Positions 34,259-45,058 of a stretch of 64,000 bases of DNA are shown here, piece by piece. Position numbers and translations under genes: made by a program. The DNA comes from Lasiodiplodia sp. COLG20 (taxonomy: Eukaryota > Ascomycota > Dothideomycetes > Botryosphaeriales > Botryosphaeriaceae). Each line of letters starts with the position of its first letter. The first letter of the stretch is position 1. The notes beneath the pieces are model-generated. The model saw nothing but the letters and a program-made list of their open reading frames with translations, had not been told where the DNA came from and made no database searches. The stretch spans positions 248,001 through 312,000 of the forward strand of contig VNWV01000001.1 in NCBI GenBank assembly GCA_009801085.1, read 5' to 3'.

Positions 34259-35251
34259 ATGCCTTCAATTCGGTACGTAAATCAGACTGCTCCCTTCTGG
34301 GACTTTGTCGCCAGCCTTGAGAACCAAGGCCCCTCCAACCCCTTTGCCGGTCCCTCGAGGGAAAACCACGAGAGTTCCGACGAAGAGGGTGCGCCTCGTG
34401 GCTGGGGTCGCGGTCCCTGGATGGGTCCCGGAGGCCCACGCGGCTGGCACCGAGGCCCTCCTCCGCCGTGGGGCCGCCATGGACCTCACCCACCTCCTCC
34501 TCCCCACCCCGAGGGCCACCCTCCGCCTCCCCACCACGGCGGTCCTCCGCCTCCGCCGCCGCCCCATCACGAGGGTGCTCCTCCGCCACCTCCGCCCGCG
34601 GGATCCGACTCCGAAGATGCCGCCCAACAGCCTCAGGAAGGTGAGCCGCGCCACGACGGGCCGCCACCCCACCCACACCACCACCACCAGCGTCGCGGCC
34701 ACTGCGGCCGTCGTGGCGGCCGTCCCGGCAGCTTTGGCGGACGCGGCGGAAACCCTTGGGGCCCCTTCATGTTCGGCGGCGGCCCGCACCACCAAGGTCC
34801 CTTTGGAGGATTCGGCGGCTTCGCCGACCTCGCCGACGCGATGCAGAAGCACTTCTACGGGGACAACAAGAACGACGAAGGAGAGAGCGGCCAGGGCGAC
34901 TTCCAGCCCGAGGCCGACGTCTTCGACACCGAGAGCTCGTACGTGATCCACGTGTCCCTGCCCGGTGCGAAGAAGGAAGACATCGGCGTCAGCTGGGACG
35001 CCGAGAAGAGCGAGATCGCCATCACCGGTGTCGTCCACAGGCCCGGAGATGAGGAATTCATCAAGACGCTGGCCTTGAACGAGAGGAAGGTTGGGCCGTT
35101 CGAGCGCAAGATTAGGCTTGGATCCCGCGCCAACCCGGCGCAGGTTGACGATGATGCCATCACCGCCAAGTTGGAGGATGGTATCTTGAGGGTCGATGTA
35201 CCCAAGCTCGACAAGGACTATGTCGAAATCAAGAAGGTCGACATTTTGTAG
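34259..35251 (+). CDS. Small heat-shock protein (Hsp20/alpha-crystallin) with long Gly/Pro/His-rich N-terminal extension
   Basis: A single exon of 330 aa. The start context ATCAACATGCC is good, and the N-terminus (MPSIRYVNQTAPFWDFVASL) holds the aromatic motif typical of fungal Hsp20s. Residues about 50-200 are low complexity, rich in Pro, Gly and His (PPPPPHPEGHPPPPHHGG-like repeats), much longer than in usual 180-230-aa family members. The alpha-crystallin domain spans about 215-330: PEADVFDTESSYVIHVSLPG, DIGVSWD, and the conserved AKLEDGILRVDVPK (ExGxLxhxhP). A C-terminal I-x-I-like VEIKKVDIL ends the protein. It would act as an ATP-independent holdase in the cytosol. The His-rich extension could promote condensates or bind metals (inference). 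Confidence 0.93.
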   Translation: MPSIRYVNQTAPFWDFVASLENQGPSNPFAGPSRENHESSDEEGAPRGWGRGPWMGPGGPRGWHRGPPPPWGRHGPHPPPPPHPEGHPPPPHHGGPPPPPPPHHEGAPPPPPPAGSDSEDAAQQPQEGEPRHDGPPPHPHHHHQRRGHCGRRGGRPGSFGGRGGNPWGPFMFGGGPHHQGPFGGFGGFADLADAMQKHFYGDNKNDEGESGQGDFQPEADVFDTESSYVIHVSLPGAKKEDIGVSWDAEKSEIAITGVVHRPGDEEFIKTLALNERKVGPFERKIRLGSRANPAQVDDDAITAKLEDGILRVDVPKLDKDYVEIKKVDIL

Positions 35252-36001
35252 GATACATGTACGGATAAGGGAAACGGAAAAGAGAAGGAATAATGGGACA
35301 TGTATACCAGGCGTTTAGGTAGTCTTTTGCTTGCTTGCTTTCACGAAAAAGAGAAAACAAGAAAAAAATTTGATTTCCTTTTGGAAAAGAAATTAAGCTT
35401 ACCCCATGATGCTTAACTGTGATAATCGCATGGTTTCAACCCGGTGAACCTAATGAGGACCAACAAGAAGATTAGGATTTGCGCCCGATCAAAATCTTGG
35501 AGAACGTCGCAACAGTTGACCAGTGCAGTCGACACCGCCAGACGCATGCACGAAAAATATGTTTGCCCATCTTGCTGAGAAATTGTGACACCAGGAACAT
35601 GGAATTTAAGAGGTGGTACATTTAAGGCTGACCCCACTACGACTTGGCGTTATTGTACGCCAAGGACCTGAGCTCCATGTTGATCTGGAATTTCCATCGT
35701 TCCTTCTATGTTTTTTTTTTTTTTTGATTGGAACATACTGCAGCGTCGCGCTTGTCAAGGGATGCATGAGGACAAGACAAGTGGCAATCGCGCATTCCAA
35801 TTGCTTCGTTTGTAGGCAAGCGCGTTTGCCCAAGCCCTCGCTTGCCACAATTGATTGCGGGGTTGAGGTTGAGCTACATAACGTCATAGCTGGGCAACTT
35901 TGGAAGCTGCCTCACACCATCTTTCAGCTTCAATTGTAACCACACACCAACTCTCTGCACGCACTCTACATCAGACACGAGCAGAACAAAGCACTCTCAC
36001 A
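35252..36001. other. Intergenic between Hsp20 and SRPBCC genes
   Basis: An AT-rich 3' flank, a poly-T run near 35,709-35,724 and the promoter of the next gene. No coding exon was seen. Confidence 0.5.
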
Positions 36002-36625
36002 ATGGCCTCACGCATCCCTACGTCCACGTCAGTCGTCGAGTCGGCCGTCATCGAAGCTCACCTGAGCAACGTGTGGCACCTGGTCAAGCTCCAGGACTTT
36101 GCCAAATTCTGGACCAAGCTCGACAAGAGCGAGTTCGTCAAGGGCGTTTCCCCCGAGACGGACGTGTTCAAGTGGAGCTTCAAGGATGGCACCGTGCTTG
36201 AGATCAAGCAGGAGGAGCACTCGGTAAGCGCGGTCGGATGAACGGCGCTCCTCTGCGGTTACTAACGCGGCGGCAGTCGATTGATCACTTCATCACCTAC
36301 TCGGTCATCACGGCGGCTCCCGAGCTGAGCTACTCGTCGGCGCTCAGCACGATCCGGCTCTTCCCCATCACGTCGGGCAAGCACGAGGGCCACACGTTCA
36401 TCCAGTGGACGGGCAATTTCTCCAGCGATGCTGATGCCGGTATGTGGAGCACAATTTCTGCGAATTAAGGTCCGCAGGCGTCGGCGCCTCTAGCTGGCGC
36501 AGGCCCAGACCGCCCTCGGAGAATGGCTGCTAACCCATGGAGCAGGAGTCATCGAGGACGCCAAGTTCAAGCGGCGCGAGGCTCTGGCGGACCTTGCCGC
36601 GGCGGTGTCCAAGGGCACAAAGTAG
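36002..36625 (+). CDS. SRPBCC (START/Bet v1-like) small protein
   Basis: Three exons (36002-36223, 36277-36439, 36546-36625) encode 154 aa. Introns have donors GTAAGC and GTATGT and acceptors GGCAG and AGCAG; the first has a perfect CTAACG branch site. The protein begins TSTSVVESAVIEAHLSNVWH, the standard first strand and helix of polyketide-cyclase-like SRPBCC folds, continues FKDGTVLEIKQEEHS and YSVITAAPELSYSSALSTI, then a strand with FIQWTGNFSSDADA, and ends in the C-terminal helix FKRREALADLAAAVSKGTK. This matches the usual length of about 150 aa. The family binds small hydrophobic ligands in a deep cavity; its fungal members have no assigned substrate. The last helix sits in its own exon. 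Confidence 0.86.
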
Positions 36626-37940
36626 GGAGCTGAGGCCGATCTCAATGGGGCGCGAGATTGGCGGGCACGGTTGCGCGAGAAATGGCAGCTATGGTGAGCG
36701 GATGGCGAACGGAAAATAAAGTAGCTCTTGCATGACAGCCTGCAGCAGGATTACCGGGAAGTCGAAGAAAAAGTACACTACTAGGCAGTGTATATTAAGC
36801 GTTGATGACGTACGCAGGGCGTTGAAACAGAATCGCACTGTGTTTGTGTCTTGCGTAGATTGCCCCTGGATGACGAGTCCTCGCCCCCTTGGCGCCACGA
36901 CGACTCAGCAACCTTAAACAAACCTTGTCTGGCGATGATGCTGAAACAGCGCGAGGATGGCTCGCTGATCGTGGTGCGTCCGGTGTCGGCTGGGCCCGGC
37001 AACGGCGGCCGCCAGAGGCCACCACGCGCCTCGTGAAACCCGTCAACGCAGCCACCAAACATCGTCCCGCCGCTGGCTACCTACCGCCTACCGCCCGACA
37101 CCACACCCTGTTGCAGCTCCACCTGACCCTCCAGGCCACCACGATCTGTTTCTCGAAGATGCAGCTCTGCAGCGGGGCGTGCAGCTCCTGGCCCTGCCAA
37201 AATTACCCCGGATTAAACCACCATCATCACCCTGCATCGCGTGCCAGCATGCCGCCAATGGTGCAATTCACGCCGCAATTGCTGCATTCTTCCATACAGC
37301 TGTATGGCCTCAGCGGTCCGTCATTCCTGCAATCTTCGAAACGGCCGCCCCGCTGAGTAGCGCGCGCCGGCGCAGACGCGTAAGCCTCCGGGGCAGCGAG
37401 GCGCTTGGTCCACAACTCCATCACTGTGGGCACATGTGCGCAACCGTCGATCTTCCAAACACCCTTCCCGCCCTGTTTCCTCCCGCCGTTCTAAACGCGG
37501 TAGCCGATCTGCGACTGCAAGGCCCCGAAACATGGGCGACGCGGTCCATTGGTGGACCCTATGGCTCGATCAGGCCCCTATTTTCCACCACACTCCAGCC
37601 GCTCACCCGCTGTACAGCCCAGACTACCCCAATAACGCCCTCTGTTATGCTGCAACAGGCGGCGTCGCAAGCCGCCACCCCGGCCTTCTGTCCACATGCG
37701 GACAAGCCGCTCCGCCGCGACACTCTCGACTCTGTATAAGAACCTCGACCACCGCCAGCTCTAGCTCACCACTCGCAGCAGTCAGCTCATTCTCTCACAC
37801 CAAGTAGACCGGTCTCTACTCTGCTTTTTTTGCTCTCACCAATTGCTTGACGCAATCTCGCTCACTTTTACTCGTTTTCTGCCCTAATACCACTCTACAT
37901 CCTCCCAAAAACCAAAAACACAATCCTTTGAAAAGTCAAG
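36626..37940. other. Upstream region of the secreted repeat-protein gene
   Basis: Chance frames on both strands (up to 186 codons) overlap without domains. The last 150 bp are CT-rich with CACCACT and CTCTC blocks, consistent with a strong promoter and leader for the gene at 37,941. Confidence 0.45.
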
Positions 37941-39134
37941 ATGCTCTCCAAGTACGCTATCTTTGCTCTCGCCTCGAGGTAAGCTTTCTCCCTTCCATAC
38001 TCTCCCAATCTCGCCACTGACGCCTACCTCAGCGCCCTTGTGGCCTCCGCCCCCGTTGCCCAGCAGGAGTCCGGCGAGTCCGGCCAGCAGGGCGGCCAGG
38101 CCGCTGGCACTCCTCCCGCCGGCGGTGCTTCCGGCAGCTTCCCGACCCCCACCGGCTCTTTCGGTGGTTTCGGCCAGGGCGGTCAGCAGACTCCCGGCGC
38201 CGGATTTGGCGGACACGGTGGCCACCACACTCCCGGCGGCTCTTTCCCCTCTGCCTTCCCCTCGGGTGGCTCTTTCCCTACGCCCGGTGCCGGCAGCTTC
38301 GGCTCTTTCGGCGGCCAGGAGAGCGGCTCCAACTCTGACATCCAGGCTGCTCAGGCTCAGCAGAGCGGCTCTTTCCCTACTCCCGGCGCTGGTGGTCAGG
38401 AGGGTGGCTTTGGCGGCTTCGGCGGCGCCCAGACTCCCGGCGGCGCTTTCCCGACTGCCTTCCCCTCGGGTGCTTTCCCTTCGGGCGGCTCGTTCCCCAC
38501 TCCCGGTGCTGGTGGCCAGGAGGGCGGCTTCGGCGGTTTCGGTGGCCAGCAGACTCCCGGCGGCGCTCAGCCCACTGGTTCTTTCGGCGGCTTCGGCGGC
38601 CAGCAGACCCCCGGTGCTGGCGGTGCTCAGGCCACTCCCGGCGCCTCCTTTGGCGACTTCTCCGGCTTCCAGAAGCGCCAGTTCGACGGCGAGCTCCCGG
38701 CTAGCTTCTCGGGTCTGCCCCAGGGCACTCCTACTGGCGGTTTCCCCGGCTTCGGCGGTGCCACTCCCCCTGCCTTCCCGTCCGGCACTCCTCCCGCAGG
38801 CGGCTTCGGCGGCTCCTTCCCTAGCTCCTTCCCCACGCCCGGCGCCGACTTCGAGCAGGCCGCCAAGTTCGCCCAGAAGGTCGCCTCCAGCTTCGGCACG
38901 CCGCCCTCCGGCTCCTTCCCCACCGGTGCCTTCCCGTCTGGCGCTGCCCCTTCGGGCACTCCCCCGGCTGGCGGCCCCGGCGGTCCCGGCGGTCCTCAGG
39001 GCACCCCGCCTGCCGGTGCTCCCTCTGGCACTCCTCCCGCGGGCGGCTTCGGCGGTCCCCAGGGTACTCCCCCGGCTGGCGGCGCTCCCTCCGGCCCTGC
39101 TCCCTCGGGTGCTGCTCCCACTCCCAGCTCTTAA
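37941..39134 (+). CDS. Secreted Gly-rich tandem-repeat protein
   Basis: Two exons, 37941-37978 and 38033-39134, encode 379 aa; the 54-nt intron splits the signal-peptide codons. The N-terminus MLSKYAIFALASSALVASAP is a clean signal peptide with an AxA-like cleavage site. The mature protein is about 35% Gly and contains degenerate tandem units built from GSFPTPGAGGQEGGFGGFGG and QQTPG. One dibasic KR site (FQKRQFDGELP) near residue 210 is a possible kexin site. The C-terminal third changes to Pro-rich GTPPAGGxGGPQ repeats and has no GPI signal. A structural wall or matrix protein, or a surface-active repeat protein, is plausible. The codons are strongly biased to C-ending forms, suggesting high expression. 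Confidence 0.85.
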
Positions 39135-39570
39135 GTTCCTCGCTTGATATGCTCGGCTCGACAAGTTTTTTCCTACGGCATTCTGGAAGTGATGGGATGG
39201 GGAAGAGAAGGACGATGATAGCGGTTTGAAAAGACGGGGAAGAAGAAGAGAACAAAAAACAAAATTCAGGGAACCTTTTATTTGGTGTCCACGAGTCGTT
39301 TGCTGCGATTCACTGTCACTCTTTTTCTTTTCCCACTTTTCTCTCTACACCACTTCAACGCATTTGCTCTCTCGGGCCTGGTTTTCTCGAGATGGCTCCG
39401 GGGCAAGTGTGGGACCTGTACTTGTAGATATTTTGGTTTTTTTCCCTACTAGTATATACAAAACTTTCTGGCTTCGGCCGCTAAAAAATCTTTGGTCTCC
39501 CTTTTACTGCTTGTGATTGAACTGTTAGAAGTACTGGCTTCTCTCTAACGTCTTAAAAATTGGTTGAGTT

Positions 39571-39748
39571 GCTACTAGGTTTTGTTCTATCGTTACCGTC
39601 TTCGCAGATCCGTTAAACTGGTAAGAGGGTTCATCCCATCGCTACCGTCTTTACAGATCTATCAAACTGCTAGCAGGTTCCGTCTCATTACCATTCTTGC
39701 GGATCCGTTAAATTGTTAAGGGTCCATCTCCCCGTCACCGTCTTCGCG
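39571..39748. repeat. Degenerate tandem repeat, about 3.5 copies of a 45-50 bp unit
   Basis: The unit reads roughly ATCGTTACCGTCTTCGCAGA then TCCGTTAAACTGGTAAGAGGT. Successive copies share TACCGTCTT, GATC and TAAA/CAAACTG blocks with about 75-80% identity. It lies 70 bp upstream of a MITE. Confidence 0.75.
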
Positions 39749-39820
39749 CAAAAAAAGCAGTGCAGTAAAACATGGCGTAGGTATGTCTCAGCTTTTTTTG
39801 ATCCATTAAAAACAACATAT

Positions 39821-39905
39821 GTGGGCAGTTGAAGCTATCATCCGGACGTGCATGTATAATTGTTAATTCGACATTTGCATCCGGACGATAGCTTCATCTG
39901 CCCAC
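39821..39905. mobile_element. Palindromic MITE, copy B
   Basis: An 85-bp inverted repeat with left arm GTGGGCAGTTGAAGCTATCA then TCCGGACG, and right arm CATCCGGACGATAGCTTCAT then CTGCCCAC. The palindrome extends weakly into flanking CATATG/CACGTG. Its core (TTAATTCGACATTTG) matches copy A reversed, showing that copies insert in both orientations. Confidence 0.8.
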
Positions 39906-41626
39906 GTGAAAATTTCCGGAAATTTCGAATTCCTTTGTCAGCTTCCGTGGCGCCTTGACAGAGCTCAATGGTGCAATCAAGTTTCGGTGAGCGGCATACC
40001 ATGTGGTTCAGCACATGGCATGCAGTCAGGCTTCATCCTGGCGCGTGCGAGACGAGCGAATGGCAGCCCCACAATTCACCAGCCCTACTCCGCGCCCCTG
40101 CCGCCGCCGTTCATGCACGCCTAATTGCTGCACAATCCCCGCCTTTTTCCCTTTCGTTCATTGCTCCGTCCCCTGCGGTCATCTTGTCGGAGTTTGCCTT
40201 CTCTCACGTTTCTTCTTCCTTCCCCTGTCTCTCGCTCACGCCGTCGGCTGCAGCAGCAATCCGTACCTGACGATCTCCTGCGTGAATTTTTCCCCTCTTG
40301 CAACTGACCCCACTTGCCAAATTTTTCCCGTTCCTGTTCGGCGCCGGGCTCCTTTCCGCGGCGCCCGCACTAACAACTCCCCCCTCGTCTCGATCCGCGT
40401 GGGAAGAAGATCTTTGTTTGGGAATACGAGAAGTTCCAGACTTCCTGGACACTCTCTTTCGACTTCAAGTCTTTCTTTGCACACAGCATTCTCATCGTTC
40501 TCTCTTGCAACGATTGTTGTGTTGTAGCATTTATTGTTTCAACATCACAGCGTCTCACGTCCGCATGTTTCGCAATCATAGACACATTGTTTTAAGCGGG
40601 GCGGGGCCTGGATCGCAGCACTCGCCCCCCTTTTGGCTGCATGAGCAAAGAAACAAACAGTGCATGTCGCCGGCCAGCCCATCATCAGTTCAGGTCCCCA
40701 CACTCCAGCCCGTCAGCCAGCCACGATATCTGCGATCCAGTGTTCGACGGAAGTTGCAGGCGCGGGGAGCGTTCTCGACACTGTCATTGGTCGATTAGGG
40801 TTTTTGTACTGTGGTTCGAGCTACTGCACGTTGCAGGACCGCGCTTTTACTGGCCGACCTCTCTTTTCTTTTGCCTGACGCCAGCAATGGCGTATCGTTC
40901 GCCATGAGGGAGCTGAAGCTCTTGTCTGGATGAATTCGTTGGCAACCGGCTTCCTTGCGCATTTGTGTCCGGACAATGACTTCCAGCAACTCCCCGCGGA
41001 CCCCGGAAATTCCGTGACGGCCTTCGATCGAAGCAGCGGGTAGAAGTTTCCGATCTCCTTATGTCACATCATTTTCTTTTTTTTCTTTATTCCCTTCCCT
41101 CTCCCCTGTCAACTTGACTTTTTTTTTTTTTTAGCAAGGAAGAACAAACACCTACGGTCGCAGGGCGCGCAACCAAGCTCTTCCGCTGACTCGTTCCCAC
41201 CAACCGGAATCGACACCCGCTCCAGGTGCCTGGCAGCCACCCGCTTTCCACTTGGACTGCCTGTCCTCCCCTTCGGACAGATTTCCGTAAGTGACGAATG
41301 CTGCAGATCGTTTGCAGTTCGCCTCGCTGCCCAAAATACCGGCCTCATCACTCCACAAAATTTTTCCATCCACACGCTACTACAGCGCGAGCGTGTCAGA
41401 GATATGCATCGTTGCGTAAGGTTGGTTGCCGGGTGTTCTGGAACGTCGATGATAACGGATGGACAGTGCCGACCGTTGGTTAGGCGCACCCCTCCTCCAA
41501 GGCAACGGGGTTCCACTTTTTTGGTGGGCAGGGGACCCGTGTGTTGTTCTTGTCAGAGCAAACACAGTGAGTTCCGAAAGATCGGAGCCATCAGAAACTT
41601 ATCTCTATCGGCATTTAAGCTGGCTG

Positions 41627-41706
41627 CGTAGGTAGCTGAAGCTGCCATCCGCACAGAGATTACAACACTAAATCTACGTTTAAATGATAGCTTCAGCTAC
41701 CTACGT
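41627..41706. mobile_element. Palindromic MITE, diverged copy C
   Basis: About 80 bp with outer arms CGTAGGTAGCTGAAGCT and AGCTTCAGCTACCTACG. The inner CCGGACG block is degraded (CATCCGCAC on the left, lost on the right), so this is an older or different subfamily member. Confidence 0.7.
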
Positions 41707-42420
41707 AAGTTGGGTGCCATTTCTCGCGGAGATAATTGCGGAAAGTCATTTCTTTGCCATCTACGCGGCAAAGGCAGGTATATTGCTTCCCCTCATTGCT
41801 CAATTATACGTTTGTTACAGGATACTCTTAATCTCCAACCTACTGAGCGTTTTCGTATAGAACAGATATTGCAGGTAAGCGGAAACAATTATATGCGCAC
41901 ATTGCAGTTTACTACATGGTAAGGCACTGTTAAATGCATAGACTTCCTACGATTGAGATGGCCCTGATCACCTGCAGTCATTGTTGAGTATACAATACGT
42001 AGAATGCATACCGCAGCCAAGTAGACAACTTGAAGCAATTGGCTTCATTGGAAGGTTCTAAAGCCGTTTCGCATCAGGGCGTCTACCTATTGTGAATGAA
42101 TAGAAGATTCTATCTGGGAAAGAATTCCCATTCCCGATTATGCCTTTTTGACTGCTCAATCCCATCGCTGAAATCGTTTTCCCCCGAAACGCCTAAATGC
42201 ACTAATTTTGCAGGCCTTCTCCTGCTGGAGTATCCATATGCAGCTTTTTTTTTTTCTCTCGAATGCATTTGTGTTGAAACTCGCCCATTTTGATACCTAT
42301 TCCAAATTGTAGGCATCGTCAACCCCACATATAACCCCTTTTTTAAGTCCCAATTTTGTCCCCGTGATCAGTCCACTCCCCAAGTTCTCATGTAGGTAAT
42401 GCCTTGGCCATACCATAGGC

Positions 42421-43097
42421 CTAAGCAGTTCGCTTTCTCTTGCCAGCTACGAGCTCCGTACCGTTCTCCCGATTCTCCGTCATTGCCTTCAGCTCTTCAC
42501 CCATTTCCTTGTACTTTTCCTCACTCTTCTTCAGCTTGTTCGTCAAAGTGCGCACTTCCTCACGGCTCTGGCGTAGATCAAGTTCTCGAAGAGTATCCGT
42601 TTCCTTGTGCTTGTCCTTACTCTTCTTCAGCTTCTCCGTCAGACTTTTCACCTCATCACGAAGGTTGCTAATGGTCAATCCCTTTTTCCACTTCTTAAAA
42701 TTCAGCCGTTCATTTGCCATCGTCATCCGGTGGAGCGTGAGTCTGAGATCATCGTTTTCCGTGCGCATTTCGGCAAGTCTTCGCATGACTTCCTGTTGCA
42801 TTTCAAGAAGTTTCTGCTGGTTTTCGTCTCCCAAGTCTGACAGCATCTGCTGGTATTGGTCACGCAATTCCGATAGTTTCTTCTTGTTTTCGTCCCTCAA
42901 GTCCGACAACTTCTGCTCGTAGAGCCTGGTGACTTCAAGAGACCGCTTCTGGTCTTCCATGATCTGGGTAAACGTTAGTGATAGGAATGAGGAAAAAGAG
43001 GAGCATATTTACTTACGAAGGTCTTGACTTGATCATATGCTCCCTGGACCGCGTGGTCCTCAGTCGCAGACGCCGTTGTGTTCGGAATGGGATTCAT
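42421..43097 (-). CDS. Coiled-coil protein with basic C-terminal tail
   Basis: Two exons, 43097-43017 and 42963-42421, encode 207 aa (the frame upstream is open but has no further ATG). The 53-nt intron has GTAAGT, CTAACG and TACCCAG. Almost all of exon 2 is a heptad-rich coiled coil (LYEQKLSDLRDENKKKLSEL, then similar repeats of LSDLGDENQQKL and LRDEVKSLTEKLKKSKDK). The protein ends NGTELVAGKRKRTA, a likely nuclear localisation signal that recurs at the end of the 57.8-kb gene (DGTESLSRKRQRT). It shares the exon pattern (short first exon, coiled second exon) with the 46.2- and 55.1-kb genes. The function is unknown; dimerisation through the coil is expected. Confidence 0.72.
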
Positions 43098-43330
43098 GAT
43101 TGGAGTGGTATTCGTACTTGGTTCAGGGGGGAAGATTTCGGCAGTTAAGAGGAGATTCTTGCACTCAAGATCCGAATGCACTTCAGAGTGTAGTGTAAGA
43201 GTGATGCGGTAGTTCTGGAAAACGACAGGTTTATGTAGGCTGAGACCCGTGGAAGCGGGCACATGAGCCGCAATCCATCTAGACCTAATCTGGGAATGGA
43301 CATATAGTCATGGCAGGAGCCAGGTCTATT

Positions 43331-43525
43331 CGGTTTATCTACACTTTTGTTTGGGTTATCCGCCAGTATGGAGTTATCTGCAGTTCTTCCGAGATTTCTA
43401 CACTATTCGTAGAGTTATCTGCACTTACGGGAGTTATCTATAGTTTTCGGAGTTATTTGTAGTTATCTGCAATTTTTACCGAGTTTTCTATGAATTTAAC
43501 GAGTTATCTACAGTTTTCCCGGGTT
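43331..43525. repeat. AT-rich degenerate minisatellite
   Basis: Roughly seven to eight imperfect copies of a 24-28 bp unit of the form GAGTTATCTACAGTTTTCC. Divergence between copies is high. Confidence 0.7.
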
Positions 43526-43548
43526 CTCTTCAGCTCGTACCGTCAACG

Positions 43549-43579
<31 letters not shown>
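43549..43579. repeat. Poly-C tract of 31 nt
   Basis: Thirty-one consecutive C on the plus strand (G on the minus strand). G-runs of this length can form quadruplexes and are unstable in replication and unreliable in assembly; the true length is uncertain. Confidence 0.9.
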
Positions 43580-43780
43580 ATTTTGATGAATTAAGTGCAG
43601 TTTTCGCAGATTTTCCACAATTTTAAATATTTATTTTCACATAAGCCAGGTTTTCTCACTTTTGACAAGTTACTTACACTCAAATCAAGGGTTCTATAAT
43701 TCCGACGAGTAATCTGTACTTAAGCTAAGCTCAACAAGCGGTGGGAAAAAAATGCAATTTGTGATCAACAGCCCGTAGTA

Positions 43781-44935
43781 TGTTGATCTAGGATCCGAAG
43801 AGGAGTCGGATGACTGTGATATTGCTCCTCCCACCAGGTACTCGCGGAACCGACAGCCTCTTACCATCACAAAGGGTAGCAACCTACCCACTTCCATGTA
43901 AGTCACCAGCTGCGTCCTGACACCTCAATTGTACTGACTTTTCACTTTGTGTACAGTAATGCACTCCCCAAGCCCTACACAGACGTCTCTGCAACTGGCA
44001 GGCATATCTACGTGTCCACGCCCGACCATTGGACCGCCATCACACCCACCCATCCGGTGTTCGGGGAGGCACAGTGGGGATTGAGACCAGCAGGGAAGGT
44101 GACCTGGCCTGCGCAGAGCTCCCTCGCTCGTGACTATGCCCGATCGACCAATTGCCTTCGAGGACGGGTCTGCTCGTACGACGATCCGCACGTCATACAA
44201 AGTTGTTTTGAAGTGGTCTGGGACCTCTGCACAATCTACGCTGACGATATCAAGAGGTGGGACCCTCTCAAGGGTGAGACAATTTTCCACAAGAATCCGC
44301 AGTTGAATTCGCAAGATGGGTTCGTTTTCGAGAATTGTATCTATCTCCAGATGCAGGACCACCACAGCACGCCTCCCAGCTTCGAGGTCAGCTACACATG
44401 CCCCTTCTGCCGAAGAAAGGAAACGATGACGCTAAGCAAGAGCATGATCCTCTCGCTGGGTTGTGGGCTGCTTAGCAGGGATGAATGGGTCGCCGCCACA
44501 GTGTGTCAGATGAGTGGTGCTACGAAGTGTCGTAAGTTTGCAAATTTTAAAATCGGAACGGGACGAGCCCGTTGATATCAGACCACAACAGGGAACAGCT
44601 GGTGCATTGATGTAGGTTGCGTTGTTATCGAAGAGGCCAATTTGACCAACTGGAGGGGCAAAGCCGTATGTATGACTCAAGGCCGCTGCGTTTGCATGCC
44701 AGCGGAAGAGGGTTCGTACAGGGAAGATTGCCTCCTAGAACGTCACATGACGTTGCAAGAGGGACGAGCAAAGACCGTAAGCTCCAAGCGCGTCGTATGG
44801 AAATAGACTCTGTAGCTAATGTCTGCGCAGTCGCAATTGCTAAAGCGGAGCAATATCGAGCCGGACTCGAAGAGCCACTACTACGCGCGAATCAAATCTT
44901 ACAAACCTCGGCTGATCTTCAGAGCCAATTCCTGA
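43781..44935 (+). CDS. Unnamed Cys-containing protein, paralogue of the 45.1-kb pseudogene (start not confirmed)
   Basis: Four exons join in frame: (about 43781)-43897, 43957-44531, 44616-44776 and 44831-44935. Donors are GTAAGT, GTAAGT and GTAAGC; acceptors TGTACAG, GATGTAG and GCGCAG. The product (about 330 aa from the first supported exon) contains HIYVSTPDHWTAITPTHPVF, YDDPHVIQSCFEVVWDLC, GETIFHKNP, a Cys motif YTCPFCRRKE and GCGLLSRDEW; exon 3 adds a Cys-rich part (GKAVCMTQGRCVCMPAEEG). The CPFC pair with later Cys residues could bind zinc. No ATG is in frame in the first exon, and a stop lies at about 43,778, so the true start is in an unseen upstream exon or has been lost to the poly-C/minisatellite region. 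Family unknown; the inverted partial copy shows it is duplicating. Confidence 0.65.
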
Positions 44936-45058
44936 GTGGTCGGCAACATTCGATGCCGAAGTTCTTTCCAGCGCGCTTCAACTCAGTAAATGATTTTCAC
45001 AAAATGCTAGAAACGAGCGAGTCCTGCTGGCTAGCGTGGATTTTTTTGCTCATGTCAT

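Larger units (their letters stand above)
39135..42420. other. Gene-poor region with repeats and MITEs
   Basis: Apart from the tandem repeat at 39.57 kb and two MITEs, no gene was supported. A frame at 40.30-40.80 kb looks like a signal peptide followed by random sequence, but it begins with TTG rather than ATG and has no family features. A T14 tract lies near 41,119-41,132. This region marks the change from ordinary genes to the accessory block. Confidence 0.5.
43098..43780. other. Intergenic minisatellite and poly-C region
   Basis: Between the coiled-coil gene and the first supported exon of the 43.8-kb gene. The minus strand stays open for some 55 codons upstream of 43,097 (YRITLTLHSEVHSDLEC) without an ATG, possibly a lost upstream exon. 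The rest is the repeat and poly-C tract. Confidence 0.5.

Noticed and set aside
40298..40798. 166-codon frame that starts like a secreted protein
   Set aside because: The first codon is TTG, no ATG fits, and after the hydrophobic start the sequence has no family features; leader-like CT-rich DNA explains it.
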